Shown here in pieces: positions 46,680-58,831 of a DNA stretch of 64,000 nucleotides. The DNA is from Allolobophora icterica. Lineage: Eukaryota > Annelida > Clitellata > Crassiclitellata > Lumbricidae. Where the stretch lies: the NCBI GenBank assembly GCA_963556255.1, contig OY744604.1, positions 94,221,875 to 94,285,874 on the forward strand, read 5' to 3'. The position numbers and the translations under genes were made by a program. How positions within the stretch are numbered: position 1 is the stretch's first letter; every line of letters begins with the position of its first letter. Below the pieces are notes generated by a model, which was not told the DNA's origin, did no database searches, and saw only the letters and a program-made list of their open reading frames with translations.

Positions 46680-47611
46680 CAGAGGCGTAACTTTGGTCTA
46701 AAAAGTGGGGGTACCAATTTCTTCACCTTGTCACCTTGTGCTGTCAACTCCTGGAGCTCTAGCGATCGCCATGACACACATTCTCCATTGCTTCCTATTC
46801 GAAGTCAGGTCCCTTAGTGCTTCCAGATTCATGCCAGTTACATCGTGAATCTCATCCATCCATTTCTTCCTTGGTCGACCCCGTCTTTTTTTCCCCTCAC
46901 CACAAGCCAACATCATTTCCTTTTCTAGCCCATCAGATCGCATAACATGACCAAAGAATCCAAGCTTCAATCTTGTCGCTTTTTGTTTTAATGACTCTTC
47001 ATTCTCGACACCAATCTCCACTCGTATTGATTCGTTCGTCCTTTTCTCTGTCCATGATATTCTCAACATCTTTCTCCATATCCACATTTCACATGCGTTG
47101 ACCTTTTTCTCCATGTTCTTTGTCATTGTCCACGACTCACACCCATACAGAACCGTTGGAAAGACTAGGGCTCTCACGAGCCTTTTTTTGTATCTATGCT
47201 CACATGCTTGTCCTTCCATATCGTTTCCAGTCCAATCATTGCAGCTTTCCCAATCGCAATCCTTCGTTTTATTTCTGTATCACATTTTCCTTCTTTTTCG
47301 ACCAATGATCCCAGGAAAGTGAAGCTTTCTACCACCTCTATTTCTTCTCCGTCAATCTCAAAAGTATCCCATTCTGCTGTTGTCATGACTTTTGTCTTCT
47401 TTATGTTGAAGTATAAGCCAGCTTTTTCACTTTCTCTCCTTACCCTTCTTATTAATTCTATCAGCTTTCTTACATACACGAAACTGCGATCTCTGGGAAG
47501 GCACAATAATAAAATATTGATTGACTTTGTTCAAAAAGTGGGGGATACGGTACCCCAGTCAACAAAGTTGGGGTACGGGTACCCATCGTACCCCCACAAA
47601 TTACGCCTATG
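46680..47611. mobile_element. hAT-like element, TSD GTCACAAC, carrying a LINE piece
   Basis: Opens CAGAGGCGTAACTTTGG and closes CAAATTACGCCTATG. Perfect 8-bp duplication GTCACAAC at 46672-46679 and 47612-47619. The family also has a 201-bp copy at 63725-63925 without cargo. Most of this copy's interior (46734-47506) is an RTE-like LINE fragment. Confidence 0.88.
46734..47506 (-). pseudogene. RTE-like LINE reverse transcriptase, C-terminal part
   Basis: Two overlapping minus-strand frames (47174-47506, then 46731-47219) make up the thumb and C-terminal part of a non-LTR reverse transcriptase: NIKKTKVMTT, SFTFLGSLVEKEG, VLYGCESWTM, LGFFGHVMRS and GKKRRGRPRKKWMDEI. A frameshift near 47200 separates them. 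5'-truncated, and lying wholly inside the hAT-like element at 46680-47611. Confidence 0.88.
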
Positions 47612-49514
47612 GTCACAACATTGGTAACGATAGTAGCGCGTCATTGGTAACGGTGTAGCGCGGTTTATTTCAGAGGGCTCGCCTTGTAATGCGGATAGTT
47701 ACACCACGACGCTGACACGATCGCCCTCTTGATTTCCTCAAATTCCAAGATTCTCCGCCAATATCGACGTCCACCCACCAATCCCCCATCATCTGCCTTG
47801 CGATCCTCTGTCTCTCACCCACAGGCATTCCAATCCAAACTAATGTCTCACCTCTTCAGGAATTCTCACCCTCATCCAACCAGTCCTTCACCTTCAAGTC
47901 TTTCTCGTCCAATTGACAGACTCGCCTTAGCAGCTCCTTTGTTCTGGCAACCGCACTGCATGGTGGCATCTCCACTTGGTATCTCTGTTGCTCTGATATG
48001 ACGCAGCATCCGTGAATAAACTGCTACTCTGCGCTTAGCTTATGTAGCGCTTTATGTATTTTTGGATTGGGTTCGAGTCTGATTTATCTAAGGCGGTTTA
48101 CTGTGCGAGGACCTCGAGCAAGTCCTTCATTCACAATAACCTCGCGTTTGAGAATCAAACACAGGATCTTACACATACGAAAGGAGATCCGCCCTAAGGC
48201 TTCATCTGGTGGCTCATTTACCGATGTTGGCATTGTGCAGAACCATGAATAAATAAATGTCCGTAAAGAAATAGATTAAAACAAGCAAACGTGTTTTTGA
48301 CTTTTTTGAATACAATAATCTACGATACGCATCGTGTCTTTGTGCTCTTTCGAAAAGCGAATATTTAACGAGTATCCGTTACAGATTCGCCAGATAGGCT
48401 TAGGTTCTAGAGTCTAGACTTTAAACAATTCGAGTTACATTACCGCGTATGAACAACATGGCTATAAGTGAGCGGGCTGCACAAGTCAGCGAGTTATGTG
48501 TAACGCCGATTGCGATAGCTTAGTATCGATAGTCGAGCACCCTGTATATTGTATAACCACTGGCCTGTCGTTTAAGCATAACGGGCATTGTAGCCAGTAC
48601 AGTCAATACTTGCATATGATAATTCCCTCAGCAAAAGCTCAAAGCAATCGGACAAAAACTAGGATTTTAGGTTCGGTATGTTGATCAAGTGCCATTCCAT
48701 TGTTTTATGGACGCCTTATATATCGGATAAAGACAATTAGTGTCAATCTTTTATGGTTACCAACTTGAAATGCAAGGCCGTCTGCGTGCCAGGTACGTAA
48801 GAAGACCGTGTTAACATTTATGGTGCGTTTAAGAGACAAATGCTTTGCGTTCACTGGACCAGGCAATATATATCTGCGGAACGTTTTATTGCAGAGTGCT
48901 TTGGCGGAATTAATCTCGAAATGAAGCCGAAAAACAACACGTCCAGAAGAGCGCGATTTATGGATGATATAAGTCAACGACTTCCTAAGTAAATATACTT
49001 ATATGTGTGAGGTGCTTATTCGCGTTCCAGAAAAAAGTAAAAACGGTTTCGGCATATGAGCTCTCTTAAGAAACATTGTCTTTTACGATCAGACAAAGGT
49101 GCGGCAGGAAGCACAGAGATATATCTTTGTGTGTAAGACAATCGGGCACATTCACGGTTGAGCAAACATTCTTCAAGTCATGTCCAACAATAGCATCGAC
49201 TAATATAATATTATATCGTTTGCGACATTCTACCGACTGGTTATTACACCTGCCATTGAAGAACATTTTCGTGATAGGTATTTCGCTACAGTCGATAGGT
49301 CTCCCTTCCCTGCTTCAGAATGTATCCAAGTGAAGATACATTTCAAAGATATGGTTCCAGCTTCGAGGGACAACTATCTTCTTCCTGTTTCATTTTGCAA
49401 ACGATTTAAGAAATCTTTTTCCAGCAAACTGCGCATCTCAGCTGAATGCATAAATTCACGCGCGATATAAATTGAAGAACATCATAATAATGATGATTAT
49501 AACGAAGACAATAG

Positions 49515-49515
<1 letters not shown>
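47612..49515. other. No gene recognised
   Basis: Old repeat text at ~47900-48060 has relatives near 27590, 31640 and 45780 (common end GTGAATAA and GAGATTACGA). Open frames at 48705-48977 (minus) and 49066-49333 (both strands) show no domain I recognise. Confidence 0.4.
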
Positions 49516-49565
<50 letters not shown>

Positions 49566-49575
49566 CGATGACGAT

Positions 49576-49664
<89 letters not shown>

Positions 49665-49672
49665 TGATGTTG
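49516..49672. repeat. (GATGAC)n microsatellite
   Basis: GAT trinucleotide grading into hexanucleotide GATGAC/GACGAT. The Met/Thr and poly-Ser frames are artefacts. Confidence 0.97.
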
Positions 49673-49904
49673 ATGATTGTAATAACAATGATAATACTAA
49701 TAACAATGATAAATATTTCATAGGTCTTTTCCCACTTGCTCAGACTAAATCAAAATAAATATTCACTTCCTCAAATTTACGATCCTGCCTTTAAGTCTTT
49801 TCCAACATATGTAGCTCCTTCTAGATAAATTTGCCCACCGTAGATGTTTCATCATCATTATTATTGTTATTATTGTTGTTATTGTTATTATTGTTGTTAT
49901 TGTT

Positions 49905-50096
49905 ATTATTGCGCATTACATAAAACGCCGCTATCTAGTTATCAAGTATCAATCGATGGCACTGAGCAATTGTGAGTGATGGACTTGCTCAAAGTCCCTA
50001 TATGCAGTAATACTCTCAGGGGAGGAGAGGATCGAATTGGTACTCGCCGCGTTACAAGGCAAACGTCCTAAGCAATTGGCTGCCTTGCTTCCCCAC
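49905..50096 (-). repeat. tRNA-like SINE, family D, copy 2
   Basis: Minus-strand head GGCAGCCAATTGCTTAGGACG and B-box-like AATTCGATCC, with the shared block GGACTTGCTCAAAGTCC. Preceded by an (ATTGTT)n tail-like tract at 49855-49912. Confidence 0.6.
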
Positions 50097-50722
50097 TCCT
50101 GCACATAAGTTGTCTACTAACAGCGCTGCCAATCACCAATTGCAACCAGTATGCATAATCGCGACAGTAGTCCCAGGAGTTGTCCTGTATCAGCGCTGTT
50201 TTGCAACGATACAAATTCGAGATCACAGTACACGAGTGTCTCTCAAATTCTACTAAGTCACGATCCGATCTATCTTCACGAGACAGTTTTATTGTTATTC
50301 TTTGCGATTGCTACGCTGGTCACATTCAAGTGTATTTGTCGCGTTATGCAAACAGAAAACATTCAAAGGCTTTATTGAGACGTATGTATTAATTATTGTC
50401 ATTGTCTCTCGTCAAACGAGCCTCAGGACGCTCAGTTTTAAGGATTGTCGCTTCAAGCTGATCGAGACGCTGATGTCCTGACCTTAGTCGTAAAACATCC
50501 ATTGTAAACCTGACAAATCCAGACTAAAGCTTACGCAGAGAGCGATTAGTAAATGGTTGTAATATACAAATGACGCCATTGAACATAATATAATGCGTTG
50601 TTTAATTATATGGAGAGCAATCGAAGCCAAAGTAGCCTGAGTGGCTTGTATTCAGCACATCCGATTAACATAACAGTATAACAAGAGTTTTAAGTGGTTC
50701 AGACAGAAGACGTGTAATCTGT

Positions 50723-50953
50723 GTTATTTTTTTCCGGATATTTCTATAGCGCCTCCTCAAGTCTACTACCACTCAGAGGCGCTCCCGACTACAGCATTGG
50801 TATACTGTGTCGGAGTTTTCACGCCGAAGCGCCACGAGCAGTCGCGAGTGAAGAACTTGCCCAAGGTCTGTACGCAGCGGCTAGAGTGGGATTCGAACCT
50901 GCAACCCTCAGGTCACAAGGCGCCGAACTTACCACTGAGCCACCACGCCCTAC
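50723..50953 (-). repeat. tRNA-derived SINE, family A, copy 2
   Basis: Close match to 43171-43400, with the same A-box, B-box GGTTCGAATCC and LINE-derived tail. The 81- and 70-codon frames on the plus strand are SINE translations. Confidence 0.88.
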
Positions 50954-51109
50954 ATCATTTAATTAAACCAGAATTTTTAAAGGGCAATATCAAATACGAT
51001 TATATTTGATACTGCCCTCCTTTCAATTCTCACAAGTGACCAGAAACTAAGATGCCACACAGCATCGATGTCACCAAGCAACGTAGCTTGAAGCGCTTGC
51101 TCGCGGTCC

Positions 51110-51285
51110 ATATTATTACGCATTTTATTAAACGCCACGATTTATGTCTGATGATCAAGCATCAATCTACGGCACTTGGCAATTGTGCGCGAGGACTTCC
51201 TCGAGTTCCCTACACAGCAACCATCTCAGGGGAGTCTCTAACCCGTAGTCTTCGCGTTACGAAGCGAGCGCTCAAACACTGTTTT
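51110..51285 (-). repeat. tRNA-like SINE, family D, copy 3
   Basis: Diverged copy aligned by CATTTTATTAAACGCC, GGCACTTGGCAATTGTG and GCGTTACGAAGCGAGCG to the copies at 6005 and 49905. Confidence 0.45.
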
Positions 51286-51315
51286 AGGCCTAACAGGTTA
51301 ACAGGTTCGGTAAAC

Positions 51316-51648
51316 GGACATTTACCCCCCTGGACATATTCCCCCGGACATATTCCCCGGACAGTTACCCCCCCCGGACACCCCCCCCCCCATACTAGGA
51401 CATTTCCCCCTCAGTGCATCATACAAAAAGCTTTCTGTTTTAATGATCAAAACATACGTAGGCTACATACATACGTGCATGCATACATACATACACATAT
51501 ACATACATGCTTGCATACATACATGCATACATACATATATGTATGTATGCACACACACATACATACATGCATATATGCATACATACATACATAAATCCAC
51601 AGAGGGGGGAATTTGTCCGGGGGGATATGTCCAGAGGGGTAACTCTCC
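51316..51648. mobile_element. Fold-back element with (CATA)n core, copy 2
   Basis: Inverted relative of 33136-33704: GGACATATTCCCC-type units at both ends, core GCTTTCTGTTTTAATGATC and a CATA array (51465-51592). Shorter core than copy 1. Confidence 0.72.
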
Positions 51649-51679
51649 GCCATTCAACAGGTTCAAACTAGCCTACAAC

Positions 51680-52186
51680 CAGTGCCGGCCTTAGGATATT
51701 TCGGGCCCCGTGCAGAGTATACTGTACGGGCCCTCATGATACAAGTCAAGTTGTTTTTAATAGTCTACGAGTAACAGTTTGGGCAATTTTAGTTTTAAAC
51801 ATGTCGCCGTCGGTCATGACATCAATATATTTATACGTCAGTAAAACTATTTCCGTCCAAAGACCGCACAGCAAAGAATTTTGTTATTGCACACCGGTAA
51901 TTTACTAAATCATGCATTTGGACACTCCACCTACAGATTCAGCCAATAAAACTACCGAGTCGAGTCATTTGAGTGTGCCTATTGTGTACGCTGTTGCTAA
52001 CTCGCTGTACATGCAGATTTACTTTTAGGCTAAAAATTACTCTACTCGCTGCCAGAGGCCCTTCTGACCGCCGGGGGCCCTTGTGCATTGCACAACCCGC
52101 ACAACATTGCTACGCCACTGTTTCGGGCCCCCTAAGTTGCGGGCCCCGTGCGACCGCACGGTTCGCACGCCCCTAAGGCCGGCAAT
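51680..52186. mobile_element. hAT-like element, CAGTGCCGGCCTTAGG termini
   Basis: Opens CAGTGCCGGCCTTAGG and closes CCTAAGGCCGGCAAT. Flanks CCTACAAC and GCGACAAC match at 6 of 8. 507 bp, with GGGCCCC blocks near both ends. Non-coding. Confidence 0.75.
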
Positions 52187-52534
52187 GCGACAACCCAATG
52201 AAGACAACTTATATTTCTTTCAGTAATTTCACAGCCGCAGACGGATCTTACTTCAAACAGTTTAAACTGCAGTTTCTCTCATTGGGATTACAATTGTCTA
52301 CTCATCTGGCTTCTGTCTTGTTTCTGCCTCTCACTGGTTCCATTTCCTGTCGAAGGTACATTTTCGCTATACACCTCGCTCCAGCGCTCACGTTCCCGCC
52401 CCTCCCAATCGTTGCCATCCAAATTCGCACATTGGTCATAAATAGAAGTGCACTGGATTATACATCAGTCACTTCCGGCATGTTCGCCATGTTTGATGCG
52501 TATTTGTTTTCACTTCTCTCACTTCTCTCAGTAC

Positions 52535-52915
52535 CAGGGTGAGAATTGTCGGGGAGTTGGGATGGGAGACCCAACCCCCTAGTCTTTTTAGGACCCCACA
52601 GTTAAGCCTTCATTGCACAACCCAGGGGTCGTTTCCAACCCCTCAGCTGTGCTAGTGTGATATTTTGTGCATATATTTTAGCATCTTCTTTCAAAATTCA
52701 CTTTGTGGGTTACTAATAAAGTAATGCTCTGGTTTATTGTGAGCCAAGTGAATTGTATACTAATAAATTTGGCGATGTCATCACTTTAAGTAATTTGAGC
52801 TTTCTATCATATTTTTGAATTTTCTAAGTTTGCAAAATACGGATAAAATATTCAACTTCACATGGACCAAACTCATCAAAGTCTGACCCGTCTTTTTTCT
52901 ACAATTCTCACGCTG
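52535..52915. mobile_element. MITE, CAGKGTGAGAATTGT family, copy 3
   Basis: Opens CAGGGTGAGAATTGTCGG and closes ACAATTCTCACGCTG. Same orientation as copy 2. TSD weak (5 of 8). Confidence 0.75.
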
Positions 52916-53614
52916 CTGTGTCCTATGTTTAATCGGCAAGTTCCAACAGAATGTCACAACGACCGACCGTCTAAGGATTGTTTCGCCACAAAAAGCTCAG
53001 AGTAAATCAAGATATGTCATGAATCACACTCCGTAAGTCTATTCACAATTAACAATAGGTTGGTAGGCCTGTTTTGGACTTAGGCCTACAGTTGTCACAA
53101 CGCAATACCACTGAATAACTTTAGGCATTCGATATATAGGTCAATATAAAAAAATATATATCGAATTCGAATGTGGATATATATCGAGTGTCTAAGGTTA
53201 CTTTATATCTATAGTTATATTGGTACATTTACATTAGCTTGGCAATATCTTTACATTTACCTTGTAATACAATTACATTTACTGTGTAAACATTTGTTCA
53301 TTAATATATTCACGCTGATATAAACCTAGTTCTTTCTTCCACGGGTCTTGCAGCTCATAAATATGCTGGTGACACTCGGGGATGTGTCCATAGTCGGGAT
53401 TTATAGACTTAGCGAAGAAAATACTTCACACGCCGACGGTGCTTCGTGTCTGGATGTTGTCCAACCGCCTCCGGCTAAACTCTTAAAAGACATCATTCAC
53501 CTGGTTTGGTAACATCGGCAGATTTCCATAACTGACTTGCCGAATCAATAGCATTGCTTACCATTAATAGTCCATTATACGAATATACGTCTCTTTATCT
53601 ACTACTGTCCGTGA
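52916..53614. other. Non-coding, nothing recognised
   Basis: AT-rich. No exon or element boundary could be supported. Confidence 0.4.
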
Positions 53615-54220
53615 GCTAGAAGTAGAGCCCTGCGCCGGCCGCGCCGCGCCGCCGCCGCCGACATTTCGTGGGCGCCGCCGCCGCCGATTTTTGTTTGTCG
53701 GCGCGCCGCCGCCGCCGCCGCCGATAATCTGTCGGCGCGCCGCCGATGCCAGTTTGATATCCTTAATTGTCATTTTGCATTTCTCATGTTTTGCATGATA
53801 TTGCGATAAATTATTGCCTTGGTGCGACATGGAAGTGGACATCTTGTACTTATAATACTAAAAATGCATCGTCTTCCTGACCAAATTCATTTTCCTTATA
53901 CTCTGATGATCTTGTCTTTGTGCCACGATATACATAGTCATTTAAAGCGATATCTTGATACAAGTAGCCATTTTTTATACTTCTGTTCCTGTTGCCATTT
54001 CCTGAATACCTTGACAACAAAAGCAATATGCAATGCAAGTCTTTGTATGTGTACTACAGTGCTACAGTATTCCCCATTCGTTACCTTGATGCTGAATAGC
54101 TTCTGTAACTTATTGATTGTAGACTTTGATGTATGTGGTCTTATTACAATTATGTAAATTTTTGTAAATGTTAGAGGAGTTTATAAGTGCTATTAATATC
54201 AAGATAATTATGCCATTTAA

Positions 54221-54478
54221 AGCCCTAGGTTTTAGGTTTGGCGGTTTCCCTCGTAGAATGAAGTGACCAACGACTGTAGGCGGTTCAAGTAAGCATCTGT
54301 CGGCCAATGGGCGTTGATTTCATTTTGGTTTACACATCTTACAAGCATAGGCTGCTGAATTTAATTATATGCATAGCCTAGGCAACATCGTCCGCTTTGT
54401 GGAATGGAGGCGAGGCGCAGGGACGGTCGGTCGATCGGTGGTAGCCCCCACCCTAGGCCCTTCACCCTCCCTCTGGCC
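54221..54478 (+). repeat. Kolobok left terminal inverted repeat
   Basis: Starts AGCCCTAGGTTTTAGG next to TTAA. Exact reverse complement of 59150-59407. Confidence 0.97.
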
Positions 54479-54963
54479 TACCCCGATCAATTGACCACTT
54501 GTATATATAACCGAGCTTTGGGTCGTAAACCTGTATATAAATGCCAGCTGTTGATGCTGTCACCGTTGCCTTATTATACCCGGAACACTAAAGACAATAA
54601 GCTGTATTTCATATTCTAAGAATTTGCACCAGTATCAGATGCTAATATACAGCCTAAGGAAGAGAGACTAGGTCACATGCCAAATTATGCTAATGAACTT
54701 AGGAAATGAACTTAGGAAATGTCCTTTCACAATTGAGTCTTGGTTTGCAGTACTCATTCTAGTTTGAATTTCGCTGCAGCAGAGTTGAGCTTCGTAATTT
54801 CTTCACTTCATAGCCATTTTAAATCGCATAGTCGATACAGCTTATATCTCGTGTCTGTATATTATATTATTATCTTATTTCAGTAGTGGACCTTATAGTA
54901 GTATAACATTGTATTTCGTTAGTGGACATATATTAGTATCATTATATCGAACTATTTCCAAAG

Positions 54964-56847
54964 ATGGATGGAGACTACGCTGTACCAACGACACCGACTT
55001 CAGGTGTTGCAGTTGGCAACATGCGAACATTTAAAAAACGGTTGTCTGATGGATCTACCAAGAGTTATAGCTACCCTTACGTTTCTGTAAGGAAACATTT
55101 TGAATTAACTTTTACAACCGACAGTGATAAACTTAAATTTGAGCAAAAATGTGAGGACATTCGCTTGGCGTTGGGAGTAAAAAGTTTGAGAGAAGTTCTG
55201 GTGAAAGTCATAATGGATGTTGACACCAATAAGCTCTCTTCTGCAACTCAACATCCGCAGCAGACACTCACGATGTCTTCAGTCACGGAAGAAGTAAGTG
55301 AATCAACTTCACTGACTGATCCAGCATCTGTCACAGCAGCAATATCAGCAGCTCCAGCAACAGCTTTGGAGACTGCACATGAGAATTTTGTTGGGCAGTG
55401 CTCCAGCATTGCCCAGTTGATCGACACAATCTCACAACATTCATCCACATGTGTGACGCCGTATTCAGTGAAGTCATGGACACACAGTGGTCATGTGCTG
55501 TCGGTGGATATGGAGTGTGCGAAAAAACACTCCTTTCAGTGGAGTTCCTCATCCACAATAGACAGCGAGCGGAAGGAATTTGAAGTCAACCACCGAGTGA
55601 TGTTGAGCTACCTGGCCTCTGGTATGACACCCATACAGTACGAGCGCTTTAGCGACTTCAGTCGGTTTGGACTATTGTCAGACCTTTTCCGCAGGAGGAA
55701 TATGGTTACATTTAGTGCCATTTCTGAGAACCTGCGAAAGCAATCTATATTTGGCGCTAGAGCGCAGGAGTCTTCACTGTCGCCTGATGGAGCTATCTCT
55801 ATAATGACTGACGCACGACATCATTGTAGACGAAATAGTTATCACACCGACCATGTTGCTATCGGGTTGAAAACTCACAAAGTCGTTGATATTCAACACA
55901 TTAACGGGAATGATGATAACTGTTCACAGCGTCACGAGGCAGTGGGATTCGACAGGATGTACGAGAGCCTGGATCTCAGCAACATTAAAGTTGCCCATCA
56001 TGTGCATGATCGAAACATGACAATCAACAAGCGCCTACGTGAGAGGAAGCAAGCCAGGAATTCCAATGACCGCTGGCACTGCACCCGTCCTATAACAGCC
56101 GGGGTGAAAAAAATTGGGCAAGGAGCACAAAAAAACATTGGAAAAACATGGCATCCCGAGCTTTCTGACAAGGGTGCTGCCATTCGAAACCACGTCTATT
56201 GGTGTATGGACAATTGCAATGGAGATGCCCAAACCCTGCGTAAGCTCATAGAATCATGCATCCCTCATTTTCAGAACAACCACAGCAAGTGCCATGAAAC
56301 TTCCCACTGCAAAGAGCCGGGGCATATGATTGAAGTTCGAATTGTTTCAAATGAGGCTGCAATTACAATGCTCCAGGACTTTCTTCGGTCGTTGGTAGTG
56401 TACAAGCACGCTGAAGATTATGTCAAAGGCCACGACACATTTTATGTGGAAAGTTTTAATAACGTTTGTCTGATCTATCTGGATAAACGGATACACTACG
56501 GGAATTTAATGTACGAGCTGCGGAGCAATCTGGCTGTCTTGGACTGGAACGAACACGTCGACAGACCATACACGTCTATATGCACGACTGTTCGTTCGAA
56601 AAACCCACGTCGCCAAATCGGGAAAAAAGTGTATCGGCGCAAGACCTACGTATTTGTTGAGAACATTTGGAATTTGTACATTGCCGTGTGGTCAGCATCT
56701 AAAGCAATATCGGAGTCTGTGACAGAAACTTCTGCAGATAAGGAGACCTGCCAGAGTGAAATCTCTTCGGACGAATCCGATGACGACCAATTAGGAGACA
56801 GTGAGAGCTTTTCAAATGAAAGCAATGCACCCTACACAGTAGAATAA
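54964..56847 (+). CDS. Kolobok-like DDE transposase
   Basis: 627 codons from ATG (AAGATGG) to TAA, uninterrupted. Motifs fit a DDE transposase of the Kolobok type: first Asp283 in IMTDARHHCRRNSYHT, second Asp349 in HHVHDRNMT, then an insertion with Cys/His residues (NHVYWCMDNCNGD, HSKCHETSHCKEPGH), and Glu496 in TFYVESFNNV, followed by KRIHYGNLMYELRSNLAVLDWN, the family's Arg-rich helix and LDxN block. No THAP zinc finger is seen at the N-terminus (1-170 is Ser/Thr/Ala-rich), which differs from several described Kolobok proteins. The last 30 residues are acidic (SDESDDD). It would cut and paste the surrounding element at TTAA. The intact frame and identical inverted repeats suggest recent activity. 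Confidence 0.87.
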   Translation: MDGDYAVPTTPTSGVAVGNMRTFKKRLSDGSTKSYSYPYVSVRKHFELTFTTDSDKLKFEQKCEDIRLALGVKSLREVLVKVIMDVDTNKLSSATQHPQQTLTMSSVTEEVSESTSLTDPASVTAAISAAPATALETAHENFVGQCSSIAQLIDTISQHSSTCVTPYSVKSWTHSGHVLSVDMECAKKHSFQWSSSSTIDSERKEFEVNHRVMLSYLASGMTPIQYERFSDFSRFGLLSDLFRRRNMVTFSAISENLRKQSIFGARAQESSLSPDGAISIMTDARHHCRRNSYHTDHVAIGLKTHKVVDIQHINGNDDNCSQRHEAVGFDRMYESLDLSNIKVAHHVHDRNMTINKRLRERKQARNSNDRWHCTRPITAGVKKIGQGAQKNIGKTWHPELSDKGAAIRNHVYWCMDNCNGDAQTLRKLIESCIPHFQNNHSKCHETSHCKEPGHMIEVRIVSNEAAITMLQDFLRSLVVYKHAEDYVKGHDTFYVESFNNVCLIYLDKRIHYGNLMYELRSNLAVLDWNEHVDRPYTSICTTVRSKNPRRQIGKKVYRRKTYVFVENIWNLYIAVWSASKAISESVTETSADKETCQSEISSDESDDDQLGDSESFSNESNAPYTVE

Positions 56848-57767
56848 CCGTAAGAGCTGTGACAATATTGTATGATACACTAAAATCAAACATATCAGTG
56901 CTACATAACCATCAACCGTCATTACACATAACCACCTTAGCATTCTGCTGTCTACTCTGCTTGACCTCCCCGGATTTTGGCCTGGCATAGGACAGAGAGA
57001 TGTGTGGCAGAGCTGATGTGTGGCAGAGCTGACTGCTATCACACGCGTCCACAGGTGGCGGATAGTGGAACGACCTCTAGAAATAGAGGTCAGCTGCGAA
57101 ATAAGCAGGGTTATATCTGACGAATAAGCAGTCGCGGACCAACAGCGGCAAGGCTAGTAGGGCACACTGTAGAAAAAGAGTGGCATTTTGCTTGACAACT
57201 AAAAGCTGCAAATATCCAATAACAGCCTTGTGACATGGGAGCACATGACTCAATTTAAATAAGCCTGATGACCCTCTGCCTAGCGGGCATGTGTTCATCA
57301 CCAAGACTAGGTCCACAGCGGAAAACTGTGGTTGATGCCACGAAGGGCATCCGATCTGTAACAAGATGCTCCAATCTGTATAAAAATGAATCTGTGGCTT
57401 ACCCCCCCTCAACGAGGTCCTAATCCAAGCAAGAAAAAAAGAAGATTGAACGGACAAGGGACTGTGGCCATTGCAAAATTGATTTGACATAGCACTTATG
57501 AAAAACCTAGTCTCCGTAACGTGGTTTTCGTGTGGCGCCGAGCAATTGAGGGCAATTCAGGTTTAAATCCACCTCTGAGTAGGAATCTTGAAGAGGCGCT
57601 ATATAAATTTAAAATGGGGGAATGTTATGTTACATTGAATCATAGCTATGACAGGTGTACATAAGCAGCTCACAATCGATAAAATTCTGCTTTATGTCAG
57701 AAAGTAAGTGTACAATAAAAATCTCTCTGTCTAAACAAAGTCCGGCGAATTATCCAAAGTATCAATG
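56848..57767. other. Intergenic part of Kolobok element
   Basis: Between the two convergent stops. Contains a SINE/LINE-like tail at ~57580-57605 (GAAGAGGCGCTATATAAAT), so another retroelement fragment has inserted here. No further gene seen. Confidence 0.5.
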
Positions 57768-58675
57768 TTACTCCCACTTGTGGCCCATGTAAGGCGTGCC
57801 TGTTGGATTCGGATACAACGATCTCACTTTTCGCACTACGCAATCTGGCATTATTTCCCGCATGTGAAGTACACCGTTCGATTCCGTTAGTTTCTTGGCC
57901 AGATATAATGGGCTCGTCCACCCACCCAAGTTGCAAATGATCTTCCAATATTTTCCATAAATTACTCTTCGTATTGGACTGTTAGCTGCATGCGCTGCTT
58001 GTCCTCCGCCAAGCCAACCTGGAGATGCAGAACCCACGCACGGAGAGAGAAAACAAAGAGGACAGGCGCCTTCCGATTGATGATTTTCACCCTGCAGCTG
58101 CAAATGATCAGCTGACACTTGAATGTCATGACTGTTTTGAGCCTCAATTTCTGACTCTGTACTATTTCCATTGGACGCGACCAAGACCTCCTTCGAAGCG
58201 GCATCCATACAAGATTTTCTTCTCTTTGGTGGTTCCAACTCTGCAATTGGAACAAAGGCAGTTTCGATTGGTTGGAGATATATTTATAATGTCATCAACA
58301 TACAATTAGCTCTTTCGACTTGACTTGAACGACAGCTTAGCTGGGTTATGCATATGTTTATTGTCTTATTACATATCGTAATAATAATAATCATGGTAAT
58401 TTTAATAATTACATTTTTAATTGGCCATTTATTATCATTACTGCTGTTACTGCTGTTCACATCAGTTGTCATTATACTAACATTGCTGATGTTATTATTA
58501 CTATGTATTTCTATAGCATGGTTTGAGCTAAATATTTGCAAGGATAATAAATGCAATTTAATTTAATATTTATAAATCTTAGTTCAATCTTATTTGCGCA
58601 CGTATAGCGCTACCTGAAGAACAATAGGGCCTACTTGTACAGGGTTCACCACACAAAACAATTTATACAATTTCA

Positions 58676-58715
<40 letters not shown>

Positions 58716-58831
58716 GCATCGTCTTCATAATTACCAATTTTTTCAAAATTCCAGTTGTTGTGAGCAAAAAATGCCCGTATGGCTTCCTCTTGATCGCCAT
58801 CTACCACAATAGTAAGTTCGTATTTGTTCAT
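57768..58831 (-). CDS. P2X7 ballast-like protein (two exons, in Kolobok)
   Basis: Exon 1 58735-58831 (ATG at 58829-58831; donor G/GTAATT, phase 1) joins exon 2 57768-58240 (acceptor TTCCAATTGCAG, phase 1) to give 189 residues. The N-terminus reads MNKYELTIVVDGDQEEAIRA. After a hydrophilic linker come CPLC (Cys92, Cys95), Cys100, GWLGGGQAAH, Cys135, and the C-terminal block REIMPDCVVRKVRSLYPN ending YMGHKW. The IPxCVVxxIRxxFPxxxGxYxG-type ending and zinc-ligand-like Cys/His match the cytoplasmic ballast domain of P2X7 receptors and related stand-alone proteins. There is no transmembrane segment, so this is not a channel. It lies tail to tail with the transposase inside the same transposon, so a role in transposition, regulation or host evasion is possible but not shown. 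Alternative: exon 2 alone, starting at an internal ATG. Confidence 0.78.

Noticed and set aside
49066..49333. Possible Harbinger-type transposase fragment
   Set aside because: Only vague similarity, with no DDE residues or consistent frame.
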